Assembly: GCF_000739735.1 (NCBI RefSeq)
Contig: NZ_BBJF01000003.1
Location: forward strand, 124,001-188,000
Direction: 5' to 3'
Origin: Paraburkholderia ginsengisoli NBRC 100965
GTDB lineage: Bacteria; Pseudomonadota; Gammaproteobacteria; Burkholderiales; Burkholderiaceae
Length of the DNA stretch: 64,000 bases
Made by a program: the position numbers and the translations under genes. The notes beneath the pieces were generated by a model. That model was given only the letters and a program-made list of their open reading frames with translations. It ran no database searches and was not told the DNA's origin. Shown piece after piece: positions 1 to 9,742 of the stretch (positions are counted from its first letter, which is position 1; every line of letters begins with the position of its first letter).

Positions 1-152
1 ACGCCTCGCAAGCCGTGATGCTCGGCGCACCAGTAGCGCGTGTAGCCGAGGTCGTCGGCGAGTTGCGCAAGGTCGATGGTGGCGGCGACGGCGCTCGCCA
101 CCGAGTGCCCGGCGATCACGGGCGTTTGATCGAGCACGGAAAGTAGCGTCAT
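1..152 (-). CDS. LLM-class flavin-dependent oxidoreductase, N-terminal fragment
   Basis: The first 50 residues of a minus-strand protein run off the left edge. The visible part begins MTLLSVLDQTPV and contains a YWCAEHHG motif after a helical segment with LAQLADDLGYTR. This is the usual start of luciferase-like monooxygenases, which use reduced flavin to oxidise small substrates: a first beta strand ending in LDQxP, then the AEHH loop near the flavin. The ATG at 150-152 is the first start in frame. The substrate cannot be inferred. It lies upstream of coaBC on the same strand with a short gap. Confidence 0.75.
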   Translation of the reverse strand, partial: MTLLSVLDQTPVIAGHSVASAVAATIDLAQLADDLGYTRYWCAEHHGLRG

Positions 153-225
153 GGCAGTGCGGGCTCCAGATGATCCGATTCGTCAGCGCGGCTTGCGGCA
201 GCTATGACGATACGCGGCGCCGGGT

Positions 226-1440
226 TCACCGGATCAGACTCGTGTCGGGCAGACGCTTCGCGATCTCCGCGATCAGCGCACGCGCGAGCGTCAGCTTGTC
301 CGCGCGCGGCAGCTTCGTCGCGCCGCCCGCTTCGAACAGGACCACTTCGTTATCGTCGCGACCGAAGGTGAGGGGGCCGAGATTGCCGATCAGCAGCGGC
401 ACGTTTTTGCGCACGCGCTTCTCTTCTCCGTGCACCTCCAGGTCGCCGCTTTCCGCCGCGAAGCCGACCGCGAACGGCGGATGCGGCAGCTTCGCCACCG
501 AGGCCAGAATGTCCGGATTCTCGACGAACGTGAAGCTCGGCAGCGCACGGTCGGCGGCCTTCTTGATCTTGTGCTCGCTTGCGTGATCGACGCGCCAGTC
601 GGCTACCGCTGCGACGCCGATGAAGATGTCGGCGTCCGCGACCGAGCGCATCACCGCATCGTGCATCTGCTGCGCGGTTTGCACGTCCTCGCGAAACACG
701 CCCCACGGCGTTTCCAGCGCAACGGGACCCGCCACCAGATGCACGTCGGCGCCGGCCTGTTGCGCGGCGCGCGCGAGCGCGAAACCCATCTTGCCGCTGG
801 AGCGGTTGGTGATGCCGCGCACTGGATCGAGCGGTTCGAACGTCGGTCCGGCGGTCAGCAACACGCGCCGGCCCGCGAGGATTTTCGGCGAGAAGAACGA
901 CGCGATCGCTTCATAAGTGGCCGCGGCTTCGAGCATGCGTCCGTCGCCGATTTCGCCGCAGGCTTGCGGGCCCGAATCCGGGCCCAGCACTTCGACGCCG
1001 TCCGCGCGCAATTGCGCGACGTTGCGCTGCGTCGCCGGGTTCTGCCACATCTGCCGATTCATCGCCGGGACGACGAGCAGCGGACAATCGCGGGCGACGC
1101 ACAGCGTCGACAGCAGGTCGTCGGCCATGCCGTGCGCAAGCTTCGCGAGGAAGTCGGTGGACGCGGGCGCAATCACGATCGCGTCCGCTTCACGCGACAG
1201 ATCGATGTGCGCCATGTTGTTCGGCACGCGGCCGTCCCACTGGCTCGTATAGACCGGACGGCCCGAGAGCGCCTGCATCGTGACGGGCGTGATGAACTGG
1301 GTGGCCGCTTCGGTCATGACGACCTGCACGGTCGCACCTGCCTTGGTCAGGAGGCGCGTGAGTTCGGCGATCTTGTAGCAGGCGATCCCGCCCGTCATGC
1401 CGAGGACGAGGTGTTTTCCTGCGAGTTCTGCGGTTGCCAA
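226..1440 (-). CDS. coaBC: Bifunctional phosphopantothenoylcysteine decarboxylase / phosphopantothenate-cysteine ligase
   Basis: CoaBC (Dfp) carries out two coenzyme A biosynthesis steps: CTP-dependent joining of 4'-phosphopantothenate to cysteine, then FMN-dependent decarboxylation to 4'-phosphopantetheine. At 404 aa it has the normal full length. The N-terminal flavoprotein (CoaC) half shows GMTGGIACYK, the PAMNRQMW substrate motif and the ACGEIGDGRM loop with the active-site cysteine. The C-terminal CoaB half shows TAGPTFEPLDPVR and GITNRSSGKMG. It lies downstream of ileS and lspA on the same strand, the usual order in this group. Confidence 0.97.
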   Translation of the reverse strand: MATAELAGKHLVLGMTGGIACYKIAELTRLLTKAGATVQVVMTEAATQFITPVTMQALSGRPVYTSQWDGRVPNNMAHIDLSREADAIVIAPASTDFLAKLAHGMADDLLSTLCVARDCPLLVVPAMNRQMWQNPATQRNVAQLRADGVEVLGPDSGPQACGEIGDGRMLEAAATYEAIASFFSPKILAGRRVLLTAGPTFEPLDPVRGITNRSSGKMGFALARAAQQAGADVHLVAGPVALETPWGVFREDVQTAQQMHDAVMRSVADADIFIGVAAVADWRVDHASEHKIKKAADRALPSFTFVENPDILASVAKLPHPPFAVGFAAESGDLEVHGEEKRVRKNVPLLIGNLGPLTFGRDDNEVVLFEAGGATKLPRADKLTLARALIAEIAKRLPDTSLIR

Positions 1441-1564
1441 CGAAAGCCTCCGGCAAAGCGTGGTGGCGGGCGGCAGGGCGGGCGTCGCGCCCCTCGCCCG
1501 CCGCGCCTTTCAGACCAGACGTCAGGCGCGGACGCCGGCGCCTGATGTCAGCGATTCAGCTACG

Positions 1565-2083
1565 TTAGCGTGTGCTGCGCACGCGCCGCAACTCGTCGAG
1601 CACGAGCAGGATCGCGCCGATCGTGATCGCGCTGTCGGCGAGATTGAACGCCGGCCAGTGCCAGCCGCGCACGTGGAAATCGAGGAAGTCGATCACGTGA
1701 CCGTACGCGAGCCGGTCGATCACGTTGCCGAGCGCGCCGCCCAGAATCAGCGAGAGCGCCGTGCAGAACATCTTCTGTCCCGCATGGCGCTTGAGCAGGT
1801 AGCAGATCACCAGCGCGGCGACCACGCCGAGCGCGGTGAACGCCCAACGCTGCCAGCCGCCCGCCATCGCGAGGAAGCTGAATGCCGCGCCGCGGTTGTA
1901 CACGAGTACCAGGTTGAAAAACGGCGTGACTGCATGCGCGACACCGTAGGCGAACACCTTCTGGACTGCGATCTTCGTCAACTGATCGAACAGGATGACG
2001 ATCAGCGCGATGCCCAGCCAAGGGGCCAGCGAACTGCTTCCGGTAGCGGTTTTCGACGGGCTTTTCGACATGGTTCTCGCCAT
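1565..2083 (-). CDS. lspA: Lipoprotein signal peptidase (signal peptidase II)
   Basis: LspA is the inner-membrane aspartyl protease that removes signal peptides from diacylglyceryl-modified prolipoproteins. The protein has 172 aa, four hydrophobic segments, and the two catalytic aspartate regions in GNVIDRL and FNLADSAI. The start ATG shares its A with the ileS stop codon (TAATG), so the two genes are translationally coupled. A second in-frame ATG lies four codons later. Confidence 0.97.
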   Translation of the reverse strand: MARTMSKSPSKTATGSSSLAPWLGIALIVILFDQLTKIAVQKVFAYGVAHAVTPFFNLVLVYNRGAAFSFLAMAGGWQRWAFTALGVVAALVICYLLKRHAGQKMFCTALSLILGGALGNVIDRLAYGHVIDFLDFHVRGWHWPAFNLADSAITIGAILLVLDELRRVRSTR

Positions 2084-4920
2084 TATGCCGCGCTCCTCGT
2101 TTCACCGTTGCCGAACAGATTGCTGAAGCAGCGGCCGCACAGCGTCGGGTGTTCGGCGTGTGCGCCGACGTCCGCGCGATAGTGCCAGCAGCGCTCGCAC
2201 TTCAGATACTTCGAAGCGATGACTTCGACGCCTTCTTCCGCTTCGCTGTCGACCTTCACGACGTTCGCGCTGGAGGTGATCAGCACGAACTTCAGGTCGT
2301 CGGCGAGGCTCGCGAGCGCGTCGTAACGCGCGCCGCTCGCGCGGATCTCCACTTCCGCCTGCAACGACGAGCCGATCAGGTTCGCGACGCGCGCTTCTTC
2401 CAGCGCCTTCGTCACGTCGCTGCGCGCGGCGCGCAACAGCGTCCACTTGTCGAGCAGCGCGCCCGCGCCGGGCACGGCCGGAAACGCGTGATACGTCTCG
2501 GTGAAGATGGTTTCGCTGTTCGGCTGGAACACCTTCCACGCTTCTTCCGCGGTGAACGAGAGGAACGGCGCCATCTGGCGCAGCAGGCCGTGCGCGATGT
2601 GATAGAGCGCGGTCTGCGCCGAACGGCGCGCGACGGAGTCGGCCGCGGTGGTGTACAGCCGGTCCTTCAGCACGTCGAGGTAGAAGCCGCCGAGATCTTC
2701 CGAGCAGAACGTCTGCAGCTTGGCGACCACCGGGTGGAACTCGTACTTCTCGTAGTGCGAGAGGATGTCGTCCTGCAGATTCGCCGACAACGCCACCGCA
2801 TAGCGATCGATCTCCAGCCAGTCTTCGACCGGACGCGCGTGCTGCGCGAAGTCGAAGTCCGACAGGTTCGCGAGCAGGAAGCGCAGCGTGTTGCGGATGC
2901 GGCGGTAGCCTTCGGTGACGCGCTTCAGGATTTCCTCGGAGATCGCCAGTTCGCCCGAGTAATCGGTCGACGCGATCCACAGGCGAATGATTTCCGCGCC
3001 GAGGCGGTTCGCCACTTCATGCGGGTCGATACCGTTGCCGAGCGACTTGCTCATCTTGCGGCCTTCGCCGTCGACCGTGAAGCCGTGCGTGAGCAGCGCG
3101 TTGTAGGGCGGGCGGCCGTCCAGCATCGACGCGGTCAACAACGACGAATGGAACCAGCCGCGATGCTGGTCCGAGCCTTCCAGATACAGGTCGGCCGGGA
3201 ATTGCAGTTCTTCCTTGTGCGAGCCGCGCAGCACGTGCCAGTGCGTGGTGCCCGAATCGAACCACACGTCGAGCGTGTCGCGGTTCTTCTCATACATGTT
3301 GGCGTCATCGCCGAGCAGTTCACGCGGGTCGAGCGTCTGCCATGCTTCGATGCCGGCCTTCTCGACGCGTTGCGCGACTTCTTCGAGCAGTTCCAGCGTA
3401 CGCGGATGCAGTTCGCCGGTTTCCTTGTGCACGAAGAACGCCATCGGCACGCCCCATTGACGCTGACGCGACAGCGTCCAGTCCGGGCGGTTGGCGATCA
3501 TGCTGAAGAGGCGCTGCTTGCCCCACGCCGGATAGAACGCGGTGTTCTCGATGCCTTCGAGCGCGGTTTCACGCAGCGTCTTGTCGGTGTCGTTCGGCTT
3601 CACGTCCATGCCGGCGAACCACTGCGACGTCGCGCGGTAGATGATCGGCGTCTTGTGGCGCCAGCAGTGCATGTAGCTGTGCGAGTACTTCTCGGTGCGC
3701 ATCAGCGAGCCGGCGCCTTGCAGCGCTTCGACGATCTGCGGATTCGCGGCCCAGATCGACAGGCCGCCGAACAGCGCGAGCGATTCGATGTAGCGGCCGT
3801 CACCCATCACCGGGTTGATGATGTCGGAGTCGGACATGCCGTGCGCCTTGCACGACACGAAGTCTTCCACGCCATACGCCGGCGACGAGTGCACGACGCC
3901 CGTACCGGTTTCGGTCGTCACGTAGTCGCCGAGATAGACCGGCGCGGTGCGCTTGTAGGCCGGATGCGCGGACGCGAGCGGGTGATTGAAGCGCAGGTTG
4001 ACGAGTTTCTCGCCCGGCGTGGTGGCGACGATCGTGCCTTCCAGGCCGTATTGCTTCAGGCACGCTTCGACGCGTTCTTCCGCGAGGATCAGCAGGCCGC
4101 GCGGCGTGTCGACCAGCGCGTAGACGATTTCCGGATGCAGGTTCAGCGCCTGGTTGGCGGGGATGGTCCACGGTGTGGTGGTCCAGATCACGATGCCGCC
4201 TTCGTTGCGCGGCAGCGCATTCAGACCGAAGGCTTGCGCGGTCTTTTCCGGCTCGGCGAAGCTGAACAGCACGTCGATGGTCGGATCGGTTTTGTCCTTG
4301 TACTCGACTTCCGCCTCGGCCAGCGCCGAGCCGCAGTCGAAACACCAGTTGACCGGCTTCAGGCCGCGGAACACGTAGCCTTTTTCCATGATCTTCGCGA
4401 GCGCGCGGATTTCGCCGGCTTCGTTCGTGAAGTTCATCGTCTTGTACGGATTATCCCAATCGCCGAGCACGCCCAGACGGCGGAAGCCGACCTTCTGCTT
4501 TTCGATCTGCTCGGTCGCATAGGCGCGCGCCTTTTGCATCACTTCGGCCGCCGGCAGCGACTTGCCGAACTGTTTTTCGATCTGGATTTCGATCGGCATA
4601 CCGTGGCAGTCCCAGCCCGGCACGTAGACCGCGTCGAAGCCCGCCAGATTGCGCGCCTTGACGATCATGTCCTTGAGAATCTTGTTGACCGCGTGGCCGA
4701 GGTGGATGTCGCCGTTCGCATACGGCGGGCCGTCGTGCAGGATGAACTTTTTGCGGCCCTTGGAGGCGGCGCGGATCTTCTCGTAGATCTTGCGTTCCTG
4801 CCATTCCTTGACCCATTGCGGCTCGCGCCTGGGCAGGTCGCCGCGCATCGGGAACGGCGTGTCGAGCAGGTTCACCGGGTAGCGTGACTGCGGTTTCGAA
4901 TCGGCTTTCTTGTTGCTCAT
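2083..4920 (-). CDS. ileS: Isoleucyl-tRNA synthetase
   Basis: IleS charges tRNA-Ile and edits misactivated valine. It is a class I synthetase of 945 aa with the ATP-binding HLGH motif (in [13 protein letters not shown]), the KMSKS loop ([11 protein letters not shown]), and a C-terminal zinc site made by CERCW and CGRCF. The ATG at 4920 (MSNKKADS) is chosen because an open upstream extension of 31 residues (MRQTCRAR...) has arginine-rich composition unlike the family. It heads the ileS-lspA-coaBC group. Confidence 0.97.
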   Translation of the reverse strand: MSNKKADSKPQSRYPVNLLDTPFPMRGDLPRREPQWVKEWQERKIYEKIRAASKGRKKFILHDGPPYANGDIHLGHAVNKILKDMIVKARNLAGFDAVYVPGWDCHGMPIEIQIEKQFGKSLPAAEVMQKARAYATEQIEKQKVGFRRLGVLGDWDNPYKTMNFTNEAGEIRALAKIMEKGYVFRGLKPVNWCFDCGSALAEAEVEYKDKTDPTIDVLFSFAEPEKTAQAFGLNALPRNEGGIVIWTTTPWTIPANQALNLHPEIVYALVDTPRGLLILAEERVEACLKQYGLEGTIVATTPGEKLVNLRFNHPLASAHPAYKRTAPVYLGDYVTTETGTGVVHSSPAYGVEDFVSCKAHGMSDSDIINPVMGDGRYIESLALFGGLSIWAANPQIVEALQGAGSLMRTEKYSHSYMHCWRHKTPIIYRATSQWFAGMDVKPNDTDKTLRETALEGIENTAFYPAWGKQRLFSMIANRPDWTLSRQRQWGVPMAFFVHKETGELHPRTLELLEEVAQRVEKAGIEAWQTLDPRELLGDDANMYEKNRDTLDVWFDSGTTHWHVLRGSHKEELQFPADLYLEGSDQHRGWFHSSLLTASMLDGRPPYNALLTHGFTVDGEGRKMSKSLGNGIDPHEVANRLGAEIIRLWIASTDYSGELAISEEILKRVTEGYRRIRNTLRFLLANLSDFDFAQHARPVEDWLEIDRYAVALSANLQDDILSHYEKYEFHPVVAKLQTFCSEDLGGFYLDVLKDRLYTTAADSVARRSAQTALYHIAHGLLRQMAPFLSFTAEEAWKVFQPNSETIFTETYHAFPAVPGAGALLDKWTLLRAARSDVTKALEEARVANLIGSSLQAEVEIRASGARYDALASLADDLKFVLITSSANVVKVDSEAEEGVEVIASKYLKCERCWHYRADVGAHAEHPTLCGRCFSNLFGNGETRSAA

Positions 4921-5086
4921 GATGTGGTCGCGGTGAATTCGTTCTATGCGCAGCGGGGCGCGGGGTTGCGCACGATGCGCGAGGATGGGACGCGCCCGGC
5001 AGGTCTGTCGCATGATTCACGGACGCCTTTCGATGCGCGCGGCAACGGTACGCGCGGCGCTCAAGCGCTCGCCCGTACCGCGGCGA

Positions 5087-6082
5087 TTACCTAATTCGGT
5101 CGGTGGCCGAGGTGGCGAAACCGGTGGACCGGCTGCCCGGCGTGCCGGCGCCGACGGCCGCGAACCACGCGCGCGCATTGGCGACGTCGCGTGCGATGGC
5201 GGCGGTCAGCGTTTCGAGGTCGACGTACTTTTCCTCGTCGCGCAACTTCTTCAGAAACTCGACGCGCACGAGTTTGCCATACGCATCGCCGTGCCAGTCG
5301 AGCAGGTGCACTTCGAGCAGCACGCGGCCGGAGTCGTCGACAGTGGGGCGCAGGCCGAGGCTCGCGACGCCCGGCAGCGGTTCGTCCGCGACGCCGTGCA
5401 CGCGCACGACGAAAATGCCGGCCAGCGCCGGACGCTTGTGGGCGATCGGCAGATTGAGCGTGGGAAAACCGAGATCGCGGCCGAGCTTCATGCCGTGGAC
5501 GACATGGCCGCTGATCAGATAGTCGCGGCCGAGCGCGGCGCGCGCCGCATCGAGGTCGCCCGCCACCAGCGCGGCGCGCACGCCCGAGCTGGAAATGCGC
5601 GCGCCCGTCGGATCGGCGACGGTGGCCATCTGTTCGACTTCGAAGCCGTACTGCTCGCCCGCCGCCTTCAGCGACGCGAAGTCGCCAGCGCGCTTCGCGC
5701 CGTAGCGGAAGTCGTCGCCGATCATCACCCAGCGCGCGTGCAGCCCGTTGACGATGATCCGTTCGACGAACGCATCCGGCGACTGGCTCGCAAACGTGTG
5801 ATTGAAGTGCTCGACGACCACCCGGTCGACGCCGTTGGTGCGCAGCGCCTCCAGCTTGTCGCGCAGCATCGCGATGCGAGGCGGCGCGCCGGCCGGATTG
5901 AAGAATTCGCGCGGGTGCGGCTCGAAGGTCATCACGCAGACGGGCAGGCCGCGCGCATCGGCGGCCGCGCGCACATGGGCGAGCAGAGCCTGATGGCCGC
6001 GGTGGACACCGTCGAAATTGCCGATGGTCAGTGCGCAGGGCGCACGGCTTTCAGCATTGGGAAGACCGCGGAAGACTCTCAC
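5087..6082 (-). CDS. ribF: Bifunctional riboflavin kinase / FMN adenylyltransferase
   Basis: RibF makes FMN from riboflavin and FAD from FMN. The N-terminal adenylyltransferase domain shows TIGNFDGVHRGHQ and the C-terminal flavokinase domain shows GHVVHGMKLGRDLGFPTLNL. The GTG at 6082 is preferred because the family begins with a short strand (here VRVFRGLP). A longer ORF with an ATG at 6124 adds 14 residues that look like upstream noise. No FMN riboswitch was seen. Its last part is a proline/serine-rich tail. It is divergent from purN. Confidence 0.95.
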   Translation of the reverse strand: MRVFRGLPNAESRAPCALTIGNFDGVHRGHQALLAHVRAAADARGLPVCVMTFEPHPREFFNPAGAPPRIAMLRDKLEALRTNGVDRVVVEHFNHTFASQSPDAFVERIIVNGLHARWVMIGDDFRYGAKRAGDFASLKAAGEQYGFEVEQMATVADPTGARISSSGVRAALVAGDLDAARAALGRDYLISGHVVHGMKLGRDLGFPTLNLPIAHKRPALAGIFVVRVHGVADEPLPGVASLGLRPTVDDSGRVLLEVHLLDWHGDAYGKLVRVEFLKKLRDEEKYVDLETLTAAIARDVANARAWFAAVGAGTPGSRSTGFATSATDRIR

Positions 6083-6200
6083 GATAGCGGGTGGCAGTAG
6101 GGCGGCCGGGATGCCGCAAAACAAACGATTATAAACGCTCGGCGCGGCAGACGCCTCTCGCGTCGCGGTTCAGGGTGTTGCCGAATGATAAAATCCGCGC

Positions 6201-6854
6201 ATGAAAAAACTCGTCATCCTGATTTCGGGGCGGGGAAGCAACATGGAAGCCATTGTCCGGGCCTGTTCGGACGAAGGCTGGCCGGCGCAAGTCGCCGCTG
6301 TGATTGCCAACCGTCCTGACGCCGCGGGCCTTGCGTTCGCGGCGTCGCACGGTATTGCCACGGCGGTGGTCGACCACCGCCAGTTTTCCGGCCGCGACAG
6401 CTTCGACGCCGCGCTGGCCCAGGAAATCGATCGTTTCGCGCCGGACCTGGTGGTGCTCGCCGGCTTCATGCGGGTGCTCACGGCCGGCTTCGTCGACCAT
6501 TACGCCGGGCGCATGTTGAACGTGCATCCGTCGCTGCTGCCGAGCTTTCCGGGCCTCAAAACCCATCAGCAGGCGCTCGACGCCGGCGTGCGCCTGCACG
6601 GCGCGTCGGTGCATTTTGTCACGTCGCAACTGGATCACGGGCCGATCGTCGCGCAGGCTGCAGTCCCCGTCGAAACCGGCGACACCCCCGCCACGCTCGC
6701 CGAACGCGTGCTGGCAACCGAACATATTATTTATCCACGCGCGGTGCGCTGGTTCGTCGAAGGGCGTCTTGCCCTCGACGGCCTGCGCGTCACGCTTACG
6801 CCGCCAGAGCCGCAATGGCTCTTTGCCGGTCACACCGCCGGAGAGGGCGCATGA
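6201..6854 (+). CDS. purN: Phosphoribosylglycinamide formyltransferase
   Basis: PurN transfers a formyl group from 10-formyltetrahydrofolate to GAR in purine synthesis. The 217-aa protein has the phosphate-binding ISGRGSNM loop, the NVHPSLLPSFPG motif with the catalytic histidine, and QLDHGPI with the catalytic aspartate. The stop overlaps the next gene by four bases (ATGA), so the two are probably co-transcribed and coupled. Confidence 0.97.
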   Translation: MKKLVILISGRGSNMEAIVRACSDEGWPAQVAAVIANRPDAAGLAFAASHGIATAVVDHRQFSGRDSFDAALAQEIDRFAPDLVVLAGFMRVLTAGFVDHYAGRMLNVHPSLLPSFPGLKTHQQALDAGVRLHGASVHFVTSQLDHGPIVAQAAVPVETGDTPATLAERVLATEHIIYPRAVRWFVEGRLALDGLRVTLTPPEPQWLFAGHTAGEGA

Positions 6855-8110
6855 GATTGCATGGTTTTCTGATTGGACAAACCGAGACTTTGCTGGCTGA
6901 AGTCCTGAAACTGACCGGCCCCGCCGACGCCACCACCAGCCGCTTTTTTCGCGCCCATCCGAAGCTCGGGCACGGTGAGCGCGGCGTGATCGCCGAGGCG
7001 GTGTTCGCGGTCTTGCGCCGCCGGATGGAATTCGCCCACCTCGCCGAAAGCGGCGCGGGCAGTCCGGCGCGTCGCATGGCGCTGCTGGGCCTGATGCAGA
7101 CGGCGGGGCGCTCGGCGCTCAAGCCGTTCGTGACGGAAAGCGAAGCGAAGTGGCTCGAACACGTCGCGATGATCGACCCGGAGAGCCTGCCTCTGCGGAT
7201 TCGCCTGAATCTGCCGGGCTGGATCAGCGAGGCGCTGAGCCAGCGTTTCGAACCCGCGGAACTCGCGCAACTGGCCGCAGCGCTGAACTACCCGGCGCCG
7301 CTGGATCTGCGCGCAAACCCGATCAAGGCGAGCCGTGATGACGTGCTGAACGCGCTGTCGAAGGCCGGCATCGAGGCCGGTGCGACGCCGTTCGCGCCGT
7401 TCGGCGTGCGCGTGGTCGGCAAGCCGCCGCTCACCAAGCTCGACGCGTTCCAGCACGGCTGGCTCGAAGTGCAGGACGAGGGCAGCCAGTTGCTGTGTTC
7501 GCTGGTCGCGCCCAAGCGCGGCGAGATGATCGTCGACTTCTGCGCGGGCGCGGGTGGCAAGACGCTGGCGCTCGGCGCGGCGATGCGCTCGACCGGGCGC
7601 CTATACGCGTTCGACATTTCCGAGCGGCGTCTGGCCAAGCTCAAGCCGCGCCTCGCGCGCAGCGGGCTGTCGAACGTCAATCCGGTGCTGATCGACAGCG
7701 AGCATGACGCGAAGATCAAGCGCCTCGCGGGCAAGATCGACCGCGTGCTGGTCGACGCGCCGTGCAGCGGACTGGGCACGCTGCGTCGCAATCCCGACCT
7801 GAAGTGGCGCCAGTCGCCGGAATCGGTCGCCGAACTGGCGCCGAAGCAGTTGTCGATTCTGACGAGCGCGGCGCGTCTCGTGAAGAAGGGCGGTCGTCTT
7901 GTCTACGCGACCTGTTCGATTCTGGACGTCGAGAACGAAGCGGTGGTGCAGCAGTTCCTCGCGAATCATCCGGACTTCGCGCTGGTGCCCGTGCGCGACG
8001 TGCTGGCCGAGCAGCGGATCGACCTCGAAATGGGCGACTACCTGTCGATGTGGCCGCACCGCCACGCCACCGACGGCTTCTTCGCCGCCGTGCTGGAACG
8101 CCAGAGCTAA
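6851..8110 (+). CDS. RsmB/NOP-family class I SAM-dependent RNA (cytosine-C5) methyltransferase
   Basis: This 419-aa protein belongs to the RNA m5C methyltransferase family that includes RsmB and RsmF. The C-terminal Rossmann domain shows DFCAGAGGKTLALG (SAM binding), VLVDAPCSGLGTLRRNPD (motif IV with the PC cysteine) and VYATCSIL (motif VI with the catalytic TC cysteine). The N-terminal NusB-like half is shorter and more divergent than in Escherichia coli RsmB, so the exact target (16S C967 or another site) is open. The start ATG at 6851 overlaps the purN stop. Confidence 0.9.
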   Translation: MRLHGFLIGQTETLLAEVLKLTGPADATTSRFFRAHPKLGHGERGVIAEAVFAVLRRRMEFAHLAESGAGSPARRMALLGLMQTAGRSALKPFVTESEAKWLEHVAMIDPESLPLRIRLNLPGWISEALSQRFEPAELAQLAAALNYPAPLDLRANPIKASRDDVLNALSKAGIEAGATPFAPFGVRVVGKPPLTKLDAFQHGWLEVQDEGSQLLCSLVAPKRGEMIVDFCAGAGGKTLALGAAMRSTGRLYAFDISERRLAKLKPRLARSGLSNVNPVLIDSEHDAKIKRLAGKIDRVLVDAPCSGLGTLRRNPDLKWRQSPESVAELAPKQLSILTSAARLVKKGGRLVYATCSILDVENEAVVQQFLANHPDFALVPVRDVLAEQRIDLEMGDYLSMWPHRHATDGFFAAVLERQS

Positions 8111-8184
8111 CGCAACAGCAGGCTTTTTGCCCGGCGCACGGGTTCGTTGTCGAACCCCGGCGCGCCCGGCGATTCGGCAACATC

Positions 8185-9540
8185 ATGGAAAACCGCATTT
8201 TTTCTCACATGTTCGGCGACCTCGCGCGCGACTTCGGTCAGCCCGTGATGATGTGGCAAGCCGGCATCCTGCTCGCGACGCTCGCCCTCGCGTGGCTGCT
8301 CGCGCGCCTGTTGCGCGGCGCGCTGGACCAGCGCCGGCAGTCGCGTTACCAGAGCGTGCGGTTCGGCGCGGAAAGCCTCAACCGCGCAGCTTTTCCGCTG
8401 ATCGGCGCGGTGCTGGTGTGGCTCGCCCGCGCGATCGCCGGGCGCTTCATGCACACGGCGCTGCTCGATCTGGCGCTGGTGCCGCTGTTCGGCATCAGCC
8501 TGATTTACACCGTATTTTTCTTCGCGCGACGGGTCTTCAGCCGGGACGGCCGGATTCATCCGTGGCTGTTCCTCGTCGAGAAGATCGTTTCGATCGTCGT
8601 CTGGCTCGGCATGCTGCTCACCGTGATGGGCATTCAGGACGACGTGATCGCGTGGATGGACAGCATCAAGTTCCGCGTCGCGAACGCGCACATGACGCTG
8701 CTTTCGCTCGTCACGGGCCTGCTGTGGGTGGCCGTCACGATGATCGTCGCGATGTGGCTCGGCTCCGCGTTCGAAGACCGCCTGATGCGCTCGAAGACGC
8801 TCGACGCCAACCTGAAGGTCGTCGTGGCGCGGGTCGGCCGGGCGGCGTTCGTGCTGGCGGCGGTGCTCGTGAGCCTGTCGCTGGTCGGCATCGACATCAC
8901 GGTGCTGGGCGTGTTCGGCGGCGCGCTCGGCGTCGGGCTGGGCTTCGGCATGCAGAAGATCGCCAGCAACTACGTGTCGGGGTTCATCATCCTGCTCGAC
9001 CGGTCGCTGCGTATCGGCGACACGATCAACGTGAGCGGCCTGCAAGGCATGGTCACGCAGATCCGCACACGTTATACCGTGGTACGCGGACTGGACGGTA
9101 TCGAAACGCTGATTCCGAACGAAAAGCTGATTACGGATGTGGTGCAGAACCAGTCGTCGTACCTGACGCGCGGCTATGCGAAGGTGGCCGTACAGGTCGC
9201 CTACACGTCCGACATCGAACGGGCGATGAGCCTGCTCGCTCGAGCCGCCGAGGATGTTCCGCGCGTGTTGCGGGAGCCCGCGCCGACGGCGTATCTGGCG
9301 AGCTTCGGCTCGGACGGCATCAACCTCGAACTGGGCTTCTGGATCGAGGACGCGGCAACCGGCACGTCGGGCGTGCGCTCGATGGTCAACCGCAATATCT
9401 GGCGGCTGTTCTCCGAGCACGGCATCTCAATTCCGTTTGCGCAACGCGAAGTGCGGATCGTCGGCAACCCGACCGACGCGATGCCGGCTCCGGTAACAAT
9501 GACCGCTTCCGCGGCCAACGAGGCGGACAGCGCCCGCTGA
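8185..9540 (+). CDS. MscS-family mechanosensitive ion channel
   Basis: This inner-membrane channel is predicted to open on hypo-osmotic shock. In its 451 residues there are several N-terminal hydrophobic helices, then the MscS pore helix GGALGVGLGFGMQKIASNYV, the beta domain beginning FIILLDRSLRIGDTINV, and a C-terminal alpha/beta domain. It is longer than E. coli MscS (286 aa) and resembles the mid-size channels with extra membrane helices. ATG 8185 (MENRIFSH) is chosen. The upstream open frame overlaps the methyltransferase gene and is a shadow. Confidence 0.93.
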   Translation: MENRIFSHMFGDLARDFGQPVMMWQAGILLATLALAWLLARLLRGALDQRRQSRYQSVRFGAESLNRAAFPLIGAVLVWLARAIAGRFMHTALLDLALVPLFGISLIYTVFFFARRVFSRDGRIHPWLFLVEKIVSIVVWLGMLLTVMGIQDDVIAWMDSIKFRVANAHMTLLSLVTGLLWVAVTMIVAMWLGSAFEDRLMRSKTLDANLKVVVARVGRAAFVLAAVLVSLSLVGIDITVLGVFGGALGVGLGFGMQKIASNYVSGFIILLDRSLRIGDTINVSGLQGMVTQIRTRYTVVRGLDGIETLIPNEKLITDVVQNQSSYLTRGYAKVAVQVAYTSDIERAMSLLARAAEDVPRVLREPAPTAYLASFGSDGINLELGFWIEDAATGTSGVRSMVNRNIWRLFSEHGISIPFAQREVRIVGNPTDAMPAPVTMTASAANEADSAR

Positions 9541-9742
9541 CGGGCATCCGGTGCCCGCCGTCAAAGTCAAATTCAGCTTTGGCGGGCTCTCTCCTCTTGA
9601 TACCGCACAAAAAATCCCTATTTGTTACAAACACTTGGAACGCTTCAAGTAGAATATCGTCCAATCCCGCTGTATGCTTTCACTTTCTTGACACGCGTAT
9701 TTCGCGTGTGTCTCGTGTCTCTCGTTCCACAGGTAAATTGCC

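Noticed and set aside
2149..4887. A 912-codon open frame on the plus strand opposite ileS
   Set aside because: It lies entirely antisense to a clear isoleucyl-tRNA synthetase and has the arginine/glutamate-rich, low-complexity residues expected from reading a GC-rich gene backwards.
5087..6200. An FMN riboswitch upstream of ribF
   Set aside because: The ribF-purN gap is about 120 bases and shows none of the conserved FMN-element hairpins.
9556..9592. GCCCGC...GCGGGC hairpin after mscS as a terminator
   Set aside because: The stem has a bulge and the following bases are CTCTCC, without a T-run.
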